DNA from: Proruminimicrobium sp963666965
GTDB lineage: Bacteria > Elusimicrobiota > Endomicrobiia > Endomicrobiales > Endomicrobiaceae
Length of the DNA: 64,000 bases
Assembly: GCA_963666965.1 (NCBI GenBank)
Contig: OY762939.1
Span: 1,116,001 to 1,180,000 of the forward strand
Direction of reading: 5' to 3'
Below the pieces are notes generated by a model. That model made no database searches, was not told the DNA's origin, and saw only the letters and a program-made list of their open reading frames with translations. Shown piece after piece: positions 1 through 9,055 of the stretch. A program made the position numbers and the translations under genes. The number at the start of each line of letters is the position of its first letter. Within the stretch, counting starts at the first letter, position 1.

Positions 1-1113
1 AACGGTGCATTAAAGTTTGATGCAGACGGACTTTTTATAGATTTAACAGATATCTCTTATGAGGAACAAATTGAATTAATTGCCGCCGCCGAGAATTTTA
101 TTTTAACACAAATTAAATACCGTAAATATAAATCTGAACCTGTAGTTTATGTGAAAGGATTATCTGAAAAATTTGAAAACATTGATATTCATTTGAAATA
201 CGGTGTAATGCCGGTGTTTGAAAATACTTTAAAAGCGTCTCAATATTGTCGAGCAGAAAGTAAAAAATATATTATTGAAATGACATCTGAATCAAAGACT
301 TATGATATTGACGGTATTTTAAATAATAATGACGTTTACGGAATTATGGCTGATGAAGACGGGTTCAATAAAATAAAAAACAGAAGCGTGATAAGTGACA
401 CGATAAATGAGATATTCAAACCTAAAACATATGAGCAGCTTTTTGAATCAGAAATGTGGAAAGTAAGAAACAGTAAACAAAAATTTGAAATAGAACATAT
501 TGAAAAACAGTTGGAAAGAAATTCTGTTCTTTCCGAGTTTTTGTCAGAAATAGGAACGTCTGTAAAAGATACGCAAAAGGCGAAAGAGTGGTTAACTTTG
601 ATTTTGGACAGCAATATTTTATCGGGTTTTGCCGAATCAAGAACTCGTTATCTTTTTGAAGCCGGAAGATATGCTGAAGCCGTTGGATGTGTTAAAGGCA
701 GCGTTATGAATTCTGTTGAAAGTAACTTTAATTTAAAACCTTCAGATGCAAAAGCTTACTTGCAGTATATGGACGGCAGATTCAGAGATGTTAGAACTTT
801 GATTGCTCTAAAATTGATTATGAGCGGCAAAAAATTGGCGGAGTTAAAACAAGAAAGCGGATTTATAGATTCTGATATGACCGCCGATGAATATCTTAAT
901 GCCGTAGTTCTTAAAGAGATCAATTCTTTTATACGTCTGTCAATGAAAGAATATTCAGTACAGCCTGTTTCTGATACGGCAGAAATCGAAAGAATGGCGG
1001 ACATGTTCAATAAATTTGATATATTTGCAAATGACAGATTCAGACAGGACGGAATCATAGAAAAAATAGAAATATCGCAGTCTGCCGTAAAAAAGATACT
1101 TGGAGCTGCATAA
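1..1113 (+). CDS. Hypothetical protein, C-terminal part (5' end outside window)
   Basis: The reading frame is open from base 1 through to the TAA at 1111-1113, so this is the C-terminal 370 residues of a longer protein. The GTG at 151 is internal: no Shine-Dalgarno precedes it and upstream codons are ordinary coding sequence. The product looks soluble, acidic/lysine-rich and mainly helical, with no signal peptide or membrane segment in the visible part. I recognise no family motif. A promoter for the next gene lies just past its stop, so it seems to end its transcription unit. Function unknown. Confidence 0.7.
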   Translation, partial: NGALKFDADGLFIDLTDISYEEQIELIAAAENFILTQIKYRKYKSEPVVYVKGLSEKFENIDIHLKYGVMPVFENTLKASQYCRAESKKYIIEMTSESKTYDIDGILNNNDVYGIMADEDGFNKIKNRSVISDTINEIFKPKTYEQLFESEMWKVRNSKQKFEIEHIEKQLERNSVLSEFLSEIGTSVKDTQKAKEWLTLILDSNILSGFAESRTRYLFEAGRYAEAVGCVKGSVMNSVESNFNLKPSDAKAYLQYMDGRFRDVRTLIALKLIMSGKKLAELKQESGFIDSDMTADEYLNAVVLKEINSFIRLSMKEYSVQPVSDTAEIERMADMFNKFDIFANDRFRQDGIIEKIEISQSAVKKILGAA

Positions 1114-1117
1114 TTTA

Positions 1118-1147
1118 TTGTTCAATCCGTTTCTAAAATGATAAAAT
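1118..1147 (+). promoter_or_regulatory. Putative sigma70-type promoter of the SpoU methyltransferase
   Basis: TTGTTC (1118-1123), 18-bp spacer, TAAAAT (1142-1147). The -10 matches the TAAAAT form that recurs in this window before other genes. Start codon GTG at 1178 follows with AAAGGA (1165-1170). Confidence 0.4.
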
Positions 1148-1177
1148 CACGCAACAAACAAGGTAAAGGACGTTTTA

Positions 1178-1936
1178 GTGTTTATAGAAAGCGTAAATAA
1201 TAAAATTATAAAACAAATTATTTCTCTCGGCGATAAAAAAACAAGAGACGAATCGGGGTTGTTTATTGTTGAAGGCAAAAAACAGGTCAGTGAGATTCCC
1301 AATGACTGGCCGGTTGAATGTTATGTTGCGGTTCATGACAATTTAATGCCCGGCAGTAGTAAAAAATACCTGGTTTCACCGGATATGTTAAGAAAGATCT
1401 CTGATACAGATACTCCTCAGGGTGTTTTAGCCGTAGTGCATAAAAAACATTATGATATGGAACAAGTTTTAACAACCGGCAGAGGTATTTTCTTGCTTCT
1501 TGACACTATACAGGATCCTGGAAATCTTGGTACCATCATAAGAACTGCGCATGCTTACGGTGTTAAAGGTATTTTTATATCAAAAAACAGCGTTGATGTT
1601 TTTAGCCCCAAAGTAGTTCGTGCTACTATGGGTTCTGTTTTTAAAGTTCCGTTGTTTCAGGAATGTTCAATTGAACAGGTGATGGCTGAATTTATAAAAA
1701 AATCTATAAAGACATATGCTCTTGCAATTAACGCAAATATGTATGTATCGGATGCAAAATTTGCAGACAAGACGGCTTTAATTGTTGGAAATGAATCAAA
1801 AGGCATAGCTGATGCAATTTTGAATTCTGCCGATTACTGCGTTAAGATAAAAATGGTGTCCGATATTGATTCGCTCAATGCAGCTGTAGCATGTTCCATA
1901 GCTTTGTATGAAGCTTCCGGTCAAATATCTTTTTAA
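1178..1936 (+). CDS. TrmH/SpoU-family RNA 2'-O-methyltransferase
   Basis: SAM-dependent methylation of a ribose 2'-OH in rRNA or tRNA by a SPOUT-fold (trefoil-knot) enzyme. The three SpoU motifs are visible: motif 1 around residues 109-122 (QDPGNLGT then Arg122), motif 2 GNESKG at 204-209, and motif 3 with SLN at 232-234. The N-terminal ~90 residues match the small substrate-binding domain of the TrmH/RlmB group (FIVEGKK near 29-35). Length 252 is typical. GTG start is supported by AAAGGA 7 nt upstream. The exact RNA target (23S rRNA versus tRNA) cannot be read from sequence. Confidence 0.88.
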   Translation: MFIESVNNKIIKQIISLGDKKTRDESGLFIVEGKKQVSEIPNDWPVECYVAVHDNLMPGSSKKYLVSPDMLRKISDTDTPQGVLAVVHKKHYDMEQVLTTGRGIFLLLDTIQDPGNLGTIIRTAHAYGVKGIFISKNSVDVFSPKVVRATMGSVFKVPLFQECSIEQVMAEFIKKSIKTYALAINANMYVSDAKFADKTALIVGNESKGIADAILNSADYCVKIKMVSDIDSLNAAVACSIALYEASGQISF

Positions 1937-1987
1937 TATTCCGTCTGTCCGGCCATAAAATCATTAATATTTTAAATTAAACAAAGT

Positions 1988-2016
1988 TTGAAAAATACTT
2001 TATAATTTTATAAAAT
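1988..2016 (+). promoter_or_regulatory. Putative promoter of psd-pssA
   Basis: TTGAAA (1988-1993), 17-bp spacer, TAAAAT (2011-2016), about 37 nt before the preferred psd start at 2054. The 102-bp gap 1937-2038 holds nothing else recognisable. Confidence 0.5.
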
Positions 2017-2053
2017 AAAAAGATTATAAAAGTATTTTATGGGGGAGTATTTT

Positions 2054-2668
2054 ATGTCAATAGTTAGAGAAGGATATTCGTTTATAATCATAGCGTTTTT
2101 AATAGCAGTTGTGCTTGTTTTTTTTGGTTTTATTAAAATCGGCATTGTGGCGGCGGCGGTCGGATTATTTTTTGCTTTTTTCTTTAGAGATCCTTCAATA
2201 ATAATTACAAAAGGCGACGGCTTGATATTGTCTCCTTGCAACGGCACTGTTATGGAAGTAAGAGAAAACGATAACGGACAGTCCGTAATAAGAGTATTTT
2301 TATCTGTTTTCGATGTTCATTTGCAGAGAAGTCCTGTTTCGGGAACTGTAAAAAGTGTTGAATATAAACCCGGTAAGTTTTTGAAAGCAAATGATGAGCG
2401 CGCTCATATAGAAAACGAGCAGATAGTAATTACGATTGAGAATGAAAACGGAACATATGTTGTAAAACAAATAGCAGGTATTTTGGCCAGAAGATGCGTG
2501 GCATGGGTAAAAAGCGGCGATGTTTTAAAGGCCGGAGACAAAATAGGTGTTATAAAATTTGGTTCGCAAGTTGATTTGCATATGCCTTCAGGATATAAAA
2601 TAAACGTCAAAAAAGATGATAAAGTTGTATCCGGAGTTACGGTTTTTGCTTTTAATAAAACAAATTAA
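2054..2668 (+). CDS. psd: Phosphatidylserine decarboxylase proenzyme (short form)
   Basis: Converts phosphatidylserine to phosphatidylethanolamine at the inner membrane. The protein has two hydrophobic segments in residues 8-43, then the conserved FFRDP (43-47), DVH (87-89) and a C-terminal FGS at 169-171. The Gly170-Ser171 bond is where this family self-cleaves to make the pyruvoyl cofactor (family knowledge). At about 204 residues it belongs to the short PSD class. I chose ATG 2054 because GGGGAG lies 7 nt before it; the ATG at 2039 overlaps that ribosome site and lacks its own. pssA follows 14 nt later and supplies its substrate. Confidence 0.9.
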   Translation: MSIVREGYSFIIIAFLIAVVLVFFGFIKIGIVAAAVGLFFAFFFRDPSIIITKGDGLILSPCNGTVMEVRENDNGQSVIRVFLSVFDVHLQRSPVSGTVKSVEYKPGKFLKANDERAHIENEQIVITIENENGTYVVKQIAGILARRCVAWVKSGDVLKAGDKIGVIKFGSQVDLHMPSGYKINVKKDDKVVSGVTVFAFNKTN

Positions 2669-2682
2669 CGGAGATGGATAAA

Positions 2683-3480
2683 ATGTCAAAAAAAGGTTTA
2701 TATATTTTGCCGAGTTTATTTACAGCAGGAAATCTTGTTTCTGGTTTTATGTCGGTAATTTTTGCTATAGAGGGTAATTTTAATACAGCAGCGTGGTTTA
2801 TAATGCTTGCAATTGCTTTTGACATGATAGACGGCAGAATAGCGAGAATAACAAAAACAACAAGTAAATTCGGAATGGAATTCGATTCTTTGTGCGATTT
2901 GGTATCTTTTGGTGTTGCTCCGGCGATGTTGATGTATTTGATGGTTTTGAAACATATGGATAAAGTTGGAGTTGCCATAGCGTTGCTTTTTGTAATAACA
3001 TGTGCTACAAGGCTTGCAAAATTTAATGTAAAAGCAATGGAGCCGGTTGATCCGAGCAAACCTTTGGCAGACAGTTTCTCGGGACTGCCTACTCCTGCAT
3101 CTGCCGGAATCATAGCAGCTTTTGTTTTAAGTTATGAAATATTTGACGGAACTGTTTTAACGGCCAAAACAATTCCTATTTTAATGAAAAAAATGCCGTT
3201 CTTTTTTGATGCTATGCCGGTTATAATGGTTTTGCTTTCGTTTCTTATGGTTTCTAATGTGCCTTACAGCGCGTTTAAGAAGATTAAATGGTCAAAACCA
3301 AAATCGGTACAGTTTTTTATACTTTTTATAGTTATGCTTATATTGATTTATTCTTACCCGCAGAATATGTTTTTTATAATATTTTTCGGATATGCATTAT
3401 CAGGAATATTTGTTTATTTTGTCAGATATTACAAAATGATAGCGGTAGTGAAAAAAAACAAGAATAATAATGGTAAATAA
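2683..3480 (+). CDS. pssA: CDP-diacylglycerol-serine O-phosphatidyltransferase
   Basis: Makes phosphatidylserine from CDP-diacylglycerol and serine, the step before Psd. The CDP-alcohol phosphotransferase signature is complete: D47..DG(50-51)..AR(54-55), then G64, D68 and D72. The rest is polytopic membrane protein of 265 residues with a basic Asn/Lys tail. Start at ATG 2683 is preferred over 2674 because the CGGAG at 2669-2673 abuts 2674 but is 9 nt from 2683. It is co-transcribed with psd, so phosphatidylethanolamine synthesis is one unit. Confidence 0.93.
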   Translation: MSKKGLYILPSLFTAGNLVSGFMSVIFAIEGNFNTAAWFIMLAIAFDMIDGRIARITKTTSKFGMEFDSLCDLVSFGVAPAMLMYLMVLKHMDKVGVAIALLFVITCATRLAKFNVKAMEPVDPSKPLADSFSGLPTPASAGIIAAFVLSYEIFDGTVLTAKTIPILMKKMPFFFDAMPVIMVLLSFLMVSNVPYSAFKKIKWSKPKSVQFFILFIVMLILIYSYPQNMFFIIFFGYALSGIFVYFVRYYKMIAVVKKNKNNNGK

Positions 3481-3597
3481 AATATGATAATAAAAATATT
3501 AAATATCGGAATATTAGGCCACTGGCGACTTAAAATATCAAAAAATAATTCATTTTTAGGTAGATGGTTTTAATTTAAAAAATTTGGAGAAAATAAA

Positions 3598-5130
3598 ATG
3601 AAAAAAGATAAAGTATTATTTTTTGATACAACTTTAAGAGACGGAGAACAATCGCCCGGTGCAAGCATGAATTTAAAAGAAAAAATTCAGGTTGCGCACC
3701 AGTTGGCAAATATGGGAGTAGATATAATAGAGGCTGGATTTCCCATATCAAGTCCTGGAGATTTTGAATCTGTAAAATCAATAGCGCAGCAGGTAAAAGG
3801 TCCGATTATTGCCGGTTTGGCAAGAGCCAATGAAAAGGATATTACCGCATGTTGGAACAGCGTAAAATATTCAAAAAAACCCAGGATTCACACATTTATT
3901 GCGACATCCGATTTGCACATAGAAAAGAAACTGCAGAAAACAAGAGAACAGGTTTTTGATATGGCTGTCAAAGCCGTAAGATTTGCAAAAAAATACTGTG
4001 ATGACGTTGAATTTTCGGCGGAAGATGCAAGCAGAAGCGATATAAATTATTTGTGCAGCATAGTTGAAGCTGTGATAGCCGAAGGTGCAAAAACAGTTAA
4101 TATTCCTGATACTGTCGGATATAAAATGCCGGAAGAATTCGGAAATTTAATTGCTACAGTCAAAAAAAATGTGCCTAATATTGATAAAGCTGTTATAAGC
4201 GTACATTGCCATAACGATTTAGGTTTGGCTGTCGCAAATTCACTGGCTGCAATTGCAAACGGTGCAAGACAGGTTGAATGCACTATTAACGGAATCGGCG
4301 AAAGAGCCGGCAATGCCGCTATTGAAGAAATAGTAATGGCATTGAAAACAAGAGAATATTATTTTAACGTCGGATATAATTTGAAGACCAGCGAGATTTA
4401 TAAATCAAGCAAATTGGTTTCAAATATTACCGGCATAGTTGTTCAGCCTAATAAAGCTGTTGTGGGAGCAAATGCTTTTGCGCACGAATCGGGTATACAT
4501 CAGGACGGTATGCTGAAAGACAGAAATACCTATGAAATTATGTGTCCTGAAGCCGTCGGTGTTCCTGAAAGTTTGCTGGTATTAGGCAAACATTCCGGCA
4601 GACATGCTTTTACAAGAAGGATAAAAGATTTGGGTTATACTTTAGAGTCTTCTATACAGGAATCTTTGTTTGAAAAATTTAAAGTATTGGCTGATAAGAA
4701 AAAATGCGTATTTGACGATGATATAATAGCTTTGGCCGAAGAAGGTATTTCCGGAGTCAAAGAGACTTATTCTATAGATTATGTCAATGTTACTTCAGGC
4801 GTAAATGTTATACCTACTGCCACAGTCAGATTGAAAAAAACTGATAAATCAAAAATTGAAACCGTTCAGGAAGCATCTTGCGGAACAGGGCCGGTTGACG
4901 CTATTTATCAGGCAATAGATAAAATAACAAAGATGAAATTGGAATTGGTTGATTATTCTTTGAGGGCCGTTTCCGGCGGAGAAGACGCTCAGGGAGAAGT
5001 AAATATAAAAGTTAAGTATAAAGATTCTGTATATACCGGAAAGGGGACATCAACCGATATTACGGAAGCAAGCGCTAAGGCGTATATACATGCAATAAAC
5101 AAGATAGTTGTTATGCAAAAGGGGAAATAA
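3598..5130 (+). CDS. leuA: 2-isopropylmalate synthase
   Basis: First committed step of leucine synthesis: acetyl-CoA plus 2-oxoisovalerate to 2-isopropylmalate. The N-terminal HMGL-like TIM barrel carries FFDTTLRDGEQSPGAS at 8-23 and metal-binding His203/His205 in VHCHNDLG. The C-terminal ~130 residues form the LeuA dimer/leucine-feedback domain, ending near VSGGEDAQGE. At 510 residues it is full length. TTGGAG is positioned before ATG 3598. The 117-bp gap upstream (3481-3597) shows no T-box, leader peptide or terminator that I can recognise. leuC starts 2 nt after the stop. Confidence 0.97.
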   Translation: MKKDKVLFFDTTLRDGEQSPGASMNLKEKIQVAHQLANMGVDIIEAGFPISSPGDFESVKSIAQQVKGPIIAGLARANEKDITACWNSVKYSKKPRIHTFIATSDLHIEKKLQKTREQVFDMAVKAVRFAKKYCDDVEFSAEDASRSDINYLCSIVEAVIAEGAKTVNIPDTVGYKMPEEFGNLIATVKKNVPNIDKAVISVHCHNDLGLAVANSLAAIANGARQVECTINGIGERAGNAAIEEIVMALKTREYYFNVGYNLKTSEIYKSSKLVSNITGIVVQPNKAVVGANAFAHESGIHQDGMLKDRNTYEIMCPEAVGVPESLLVLGKHSGRHAFTRRIKDLGYTLESSIQESLFEKFKVLADKKKCVFDDDIIALAEEGISGVKETYSIDYVNVTSGVNVIPTATVRLKKTDKSKIETVQEASCGTGPVDAIYQAIDKITKMKLELVDYSLRAVSGGEDAQGEVNIKVKYKDSVYTGKGTSTDITEASAKAYIHAINKIVVMQKGK

Positions 5131-5132
5131 TA

Positions 5133-6395
5133 ATGGGTTTAACAATAACTGAAAAAATTTTAGCAAACCACTGCGGTAAAAAATTTGTGGAACCGGGGGA
5201 GTTTATTGAGCCGAAAGTTGATATAGCTTTATCAAATGACGTCACGGCTCCTTTGGCAATACAGGAGTTCAGAACAACGGGCGTTAAAAAAGTTTTTGAT
5301 AAAAATAAAATAGCTCTTGTAATGGATCATTTTACACCTAACAAAGACATTAACAGCGCACAGCAGGTTAAGTATGTAAGAGAATTTGCGCAGGAACAAA
5401 AAATCAAGCATTACTATGAAGGCGGCAACGTCGGTGTTGAACATGCTCTGCTTCCTGAAAAAGGAATTGTCGTGCCAGGAGACATAGTAGTTGGAGCAGA
5501 TTCGCATACATGCACTTACGGAGCTTTGGGAGCATTTGCTACCGGCGTAGGATCGACCGATATAGGTGCCGCGATGGCAACAGGCAAAATTTGGCTTAAA
5601 GTTCCGCAGACAATTAAATTCGTTTATAAAGGGAAATTAAATAAATGGGTTGGCGGGAAAGATTTAATTCTTTATACAATAGGCAAGATCGGCGTTGACG
5701 GAGCTTTGTATCAGACAATGGAACTTACAGGTGAAGTTATAGATAAATTACCTATGCATGAAAGATTTACAATGGCGAATATGGCAATTGAAGCCGGCGG
5801 AAAATCGGGGATATTTCATGTAGATAAAAAAACATTGGATTATGTTTCAAAAAGAGCTTTAAGAAAATTTAAAGTTTTTGAAAGCGATAAGGATGCAAAA
5901 TATGCAGATATTATCGAGATAGATTGTTCTAAAATTTATCCTCAGGTATCGGCACCTTTTTTACCTTCAAATTCAAAGGATGCAAAATCATTTAAGAAAA
6001 CTTATATAGACCAGGTTGTAATCGGTTCTTGTACGAACGGAAGAATTGAAGATTTGAGGATAGCAGCAGGAATATTGAAAAATAAAAAGGTTAATCCTAG
6101 TGTAAGAACATTGATTATACCTGCAACCCCTGCAGTATATTCAGATGCATTAAAAGAAGGGTTGCTTAAAATATTTATGGATGCAGGTTGTGTTGTTTCA
6201 GCTCCTACATGCGGTCCGTGCTTAGGCGGACATATGGGAATTCTTGCGGCAGGCGAAAGATGTGTTGCAACTACAAACAGAAATTTTGTCGGCAGAATGG
6301 GGCATGTTAAATCAGAAGTTTATTTGGCAAGTCCTGCGGTTGCTGCTGTTTCGGCAATCAAAGGGTATGTAGCAGATCCAAGTGAAATTAAATAA
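5133..6395 (+). CDS. leuC: 3-isopropylmalate dehydratase large subunit
   Basis: With LeuD isomerises 2- to 3-isopropylmalate. It is an aconitase-superfamily protein of the HacA/short LeuC type (420 residues). The [4Fe-4S] ligands are Cys300 in IGSCTNGR and Cys360/Cys363 in TCGPCLGG. DSHTCTYG near residue 122 is the usual N-terminal active-site region. The gene is tightly packed between leuA (2 nt) and leuD (9 nt). The short type resembles archaeal/anaerobe LeuC rather than the ~466-residue enterobacterial form (family knowledge). Confidence 0.96.
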   Translation: MGLTITEKILANHCGKKFVEPGEFIEPKVDIALSNDVTAPLAIQEFRTTGVKKVFDKNKIALVMDHFTPNKDINSAQQVKYVREFAQEQKIKHYYEGGNVGVEHALLPEKGIVVPGDIVVGADSHTCTYGALGAFATGVGSTDIGAAMATGKIWLKVPQTIKFVYKGKLNKWVGGKDLILYTIGKIGVDGALYQTMELTGEVIDKLPMHERFTMANMAIEAGGKSGIFHVDKKTLDYVSKRALRKFKVFESDKDAKYADIIEIDCSKIYPQVSAPFLPSNSKDAKSFKKTYIDQVVIGSCTNGRIEDLRIAAGILKNKKVNPSVRTLIIPATPAVYSDALKEGLLKIFMDAGCVVSAPTCGPCLGGHMGILAAGERCVATTNRNFVGRMGHVKSEVYLASPAVAAVSAIKGYVADPSEIK

Positions 6396-6404
6396 CGGGG
6401 AAAT

Positions 6405-6911
6405 ATGAAAATGGAAAACAAAATGATATTAAAAGGATTTGTGCATAAATACGGCGCAAACGTCAATACGGATGAAATTATTCCGGCGAGATATTTGAAT
6501 ACGATAGATCCTGCGGTGCTTGCAAAATACTGTATGGAAGATATTGATAAAGATTTTGTAAAGAAAGTTAAAAAAGGAGACATCATAGTCGCGGATACAA
6601 ATTTCGGATGCGGTTCTTCAAGAGAACATGCTCCGATATCGATAAAGGCGGCAGGAGTTTCCGCCATTATAGCTAAATCTTTTGCAAGAATATTTTTCAG
6701 AAATTCTATAAATATAGGACTTCCTATTCTTGAATGTCCGGAAGCTGTAGATAATATAAAAAGCGGAGACAGACTTGAAATAGATTTGATTAAAGGTGAA
6801 ATAAAAAACTTAACAAAAAAAGAAACTTATAAAGCACAACCTTTCCCTGAATTTATGCAGAAGTTGATTAAAGCAGGCGGATTGTTGGCATATATTAAAG
6901 GGGGAAAGTAA
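6405..6911 (+). CDS. leuD: 3-isopropylmalate dehydratase small subunit
   Basis: Swivel-domain partner of LeuC. It shows the YLNT motif near residue 29 and GCGSSREHAP near residue 62, both hallmark substrate-contact segments of aconitase-type small subunits. At 168 residues it is of the short HacB/LeuD type, matching the short LeuC. CGGGGA lies 6 nt before ATG 6405, which favours it over the Met two codons later. leuB begins one base after its stop. Confidence 0.95.
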   Translation: MKMENKMILKGFVHKYGANVNTDEIIPARYLNTIDPAVLAKYCMEDIDKDFVKKVKKGDIIVADTNFGCGSSREHAPISIKAAGVSAIIAKSFARIFFRNSINIGLPILECPEAVDNIKSGDRLEIDLIKGEIKNLTKKETYKAQPFPEFMQKLIKAGGLLAYIKGGK

Positions 6912-6912
6912 A

Positions 6913-7977
6913 ATGGGGAAGACATATAAAATAGCTCTTTTGCCGGGTGACGGAACAGGTCCTGAAGTATTGAATGAAGGTGTAAAAGTTATAAAAGCAG
7001 CCGGTCAAAAAACAGGCGTTAGTTTTGAATTTGTAAATTATGATTTAGGCGGAGAAAGATATAAAAAAACAGGAGAAGTTCTTCCCGATTCAATGGTTGA
7101 AGAATTTAAAAAATTTGATTCTATGTATCTCGGAGCTATCGGGCATCCTGACGTAAAACCCGGTATTCTTGAAAAAGGAATTCTTTTGAGGCTCAGATTT
7201 GAGCTTGACCAGTATATTAATTTAAGACCGGTAAAACTTTATGAAGGTGTTGAATGTCCGCTTAAAGGAAAAGAGCCTAAGGATATAGATTTTGTAGTAG
7301 TAAGAGAAAATACAGAAGGTTTGTATGCCGGAGCCGGCGGATTTATAAGAAAAGATACTCCAAACGAAGTTGCAGTTCAGGAGTCTATAAATACAAGATT
7401 CGGCGTAGACAGATGTTTAAAATATGCTTTTGAATTTACTAAAAAAAGAAATAAAGATAATAAACTTACTCTCTGCGGAAAGACTAATGTTTTGACTTAT
7501 GCTTTCGGTTTGTGGGAAAGAGCTTTCAGAGAAATGGGAGCAAATAAATATCCTAATATAAAACTTGATTATACACATGTAGATGCGACTTGCATGTGGA
7601 TGATAAAAAATCCGGAATGGTTTGACGTTATCGTAACCGACAATCTTTTCGGCGATATTATAACTGATTTGGCTGCTATGATTCAGGGCGGTATCGGAAT
7701 TTCGGCGGGCGGCAATATTAACCCTGAAGGCGTTTCAATGTTTGAGCCTATGGGCGGCTCGGCTCCTAAATATACGGGACAGAATGTTATAAATCCTCTT
7801 GCTGCAATCAGCGCAGGTTCTATGATGCTTGATACTATCGGACTTGTGAAAGAAGCAAAGATGATAGAAGACGCGATGGTAAAGACTTTGGCAAGCGGAA
7901 AGATAAAGAGTATGGCGGCGGGAAGGATGGGGATGGGGACGTCGCAGGTGGGCGATCTCATAGCCAACTCATTATAA
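6913..7977 (+). CDS. leuB: 3-isopropylmalate dehydrogenase
   Basis: NAD-dependent oxidative decarboxylation of 3-isopropylmalate, last unique step of leucine synthesis. The beta-decarboxylating dehydrogenase fold is shown by LLPGDGTGPEV (9-19), the RLRFELDQYINLRP substrate loop (94-107), VVRENTEGLYAG and the C-terminal NLFGDIITDLAA / EPMGGSAP segments. At 354 residues it is complete. The arginine-rich RLRFELD loop favours isopropylmalate over isocitrate. The gene ends the leuACDB run, after which composition changes sharply at the repeat and the restriction-modification pair. Confidence 0.92.
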   Translation: MGKTYKIALLPGDGTGPEVLNEGVKVIKAAGQKTGVSFEFVNYDLGGERYKKTGEVLPDSMVEEFKKFDSMYLGAIGHPDVKPGILEKGILLRLRFELDQYINLRPVKLYEGVECPLKGKEPKDIDFVVVRENTEGLYAGAGGFIRKDTPNEVAVQESINTRFGVDRCLKYAFEFTKKRNKDNKLTLCGKTNVLTYAFGLWERAFREMGANKYPNIKLDYTHVDATCMWMIKNPEWFDVIVTDNLFGDIITDLAAMIQGGIGISAGGNINPEGVSMFEPMGGSAPKYTGQNVINPLAAISAGSMMLDTIGLVKEAKMIEDAMVKTLASGKIKSMAAGRMGMGTSQVGDLIANSL

Positions 7978-8017
7978 CGAATTTAAATAAAGAATTTAAT
8001 ATTTTGACTACACCTTT

Positions 8018-8150
8018 GTATTTTCAAAGCTCATTTACGGCTTCGCTTAAAAGTAAACTTCGCTTTGAAAATACTTCGGTTCGTCTAAAATCTTAAATTC
8101 TAAAGAGATTATATTATTTCGTTTCGGCTAATGAGAAGTCTTAACGACAA
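8018..8150. repeat. Structured intergenic repeat, copy 1
   Basis: A 12-bp inverted repeat, GTATTTTCAAAG (8018-8029) with CTTTGAAAATAC (8063-8074), encloses a second pair TTTAC (8034-8038) / GTAAA (8053-8057). The right flank continues with ATACTTCGGTTCGTC and GTCTTAACGACA. A diverged copy lies at 47145-47290 with the same nested layout and compensatory changes in the stem. It occupies most of the 181-bp gap between leuB and the methyltransferase. Confidence 0.75.
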
Positions 8151-8158
8151 AGGAAAAA

Positions 8159-9055
8159 ATGGAAGCATATTTTTCGAAAAATAATTTTACACTTTATAAT
8201 GGTGACTGTATAGATATAATGAACAATATGCGAGAGAAATCTGTAGATATGATTTTTGCAGATCCTCCATATTTTTTATCAAGTGGTACGTTTACATGTC
8301 ATGCCGGAAAAATGGTAAGCGTAAAAAAAGGTGATTGGGATTTAAGTAACGGATTCGATAAAAACTATCTTTTTCATCTTGAATGGATAAAAGCTTGTAG
8401 AAGAATTTTAAAAGATAATGGAACTATTTGGATTAGCGGTACATATCATTCTATTTATCAATGTGGTTCTGCTTTGCAAGCAAATAAATTTCATATATTA
8501 AATGATATATCTTGGTTTAAACCTAATGCAGCACCGAATTTAAGTTGTAGGTTTTTTACAGCTAGTCATGAAACATTAATTTGGGCTAGAAAAGAAAAGA
8601 CAGGTAAACATATTTTTAACTATAAAGAAATGAAAGATGGTAAATGGGATGAAGATGCTATAAAAAAACCGAATACCCAAATGAGAAGTGTTTGGTCAAT
8701 AAATACCCCAAAACCAATAGAAAAAAAATATGGGAAACATCCAACGCAAAAACCACTTGATTTATTGAGAAGAATTGTTCTTGCTAGCACGAATAAGGGA
8801 AATATAATATTGGATCCTTTTACGGGCAGTTCAACTGCAGGAATTGCAGCTAGTATGTATGATAGAGAATTTATTGGTATAGATACAGAAAAAAAATATT
8901 TAGATTTATCTATAAAAAGATTTAAAGATGTTAAATTTGTTGATATGGAACAAGATGTTCAATATAGAAGATCTGATGAAGATTTAAAAATGCAACCATA
9001 TATGCTGGAAACGTCTAAAAAATATAAAAAAACTAGAAAGAATAAAATAGCATGA
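8159..9055 (+). CDS. DNA adenine-N6 methyltransferase of a type II R-M system (DpnA/HinfI-like, beta class)
   Basis: Protective methylase of a restriction-modification pair. Motif IV DPPY at residues 35-38 precedes motif I-like DPFTGSSTAG at 219-228, the beta-class order. HPTQKP precedes motif I. Segments such as FADPPYFLS, GDWD, NGTIWISG and APNLSCR resemble DpnA/HinfI-type enzymes as I remember them, which suggests GATC or GANTC. This is an inference about specificity. AAGGA lies about 6 nt before ATG. The gene is conspicuously AT-rich compared with leuB, and the endonuclease overlaps its stop by 4 nt. Confidence 0.88.
   Translation: MEAYFSKNNFTLYNGDCIDIMNNMREKSVDMIFADPPYFLSSGTFTCHAGKMVSVKKGDWDLSNGFDKNYLFHLEWIKACRRILKDNGTIWISGTYHSIYQCGSALQANKFHILNDISWFKPNAAPNLSCRFFTASHETLIWARKEKTGKHIFNYKEMKDGKWDEDAIKKPNTQMRSVWSINTPKPIEKKYGKHPTQKPLDLLRRIVLASTNKGNIILDPFTGSSTAGIAASMYDREFIGIDTEKKYLDLSIKRFKDVKFVDMEQDVQYRRSDEDLKMQPYMLETSKKYKKTRKNKIA

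Noticed and set aside
2652..3113. 153-residue minus-strand frame opposite pssA
   Set aside because: Antisense shadow of a gene with clear CDP-alcohol transferase motifs; no start signals.
3481..3597. Possible T-box or leucine leader before leuA
   Set aside because: No specifier-like stem, no run of Leu codons and no terminator are visible in the 117 bp.
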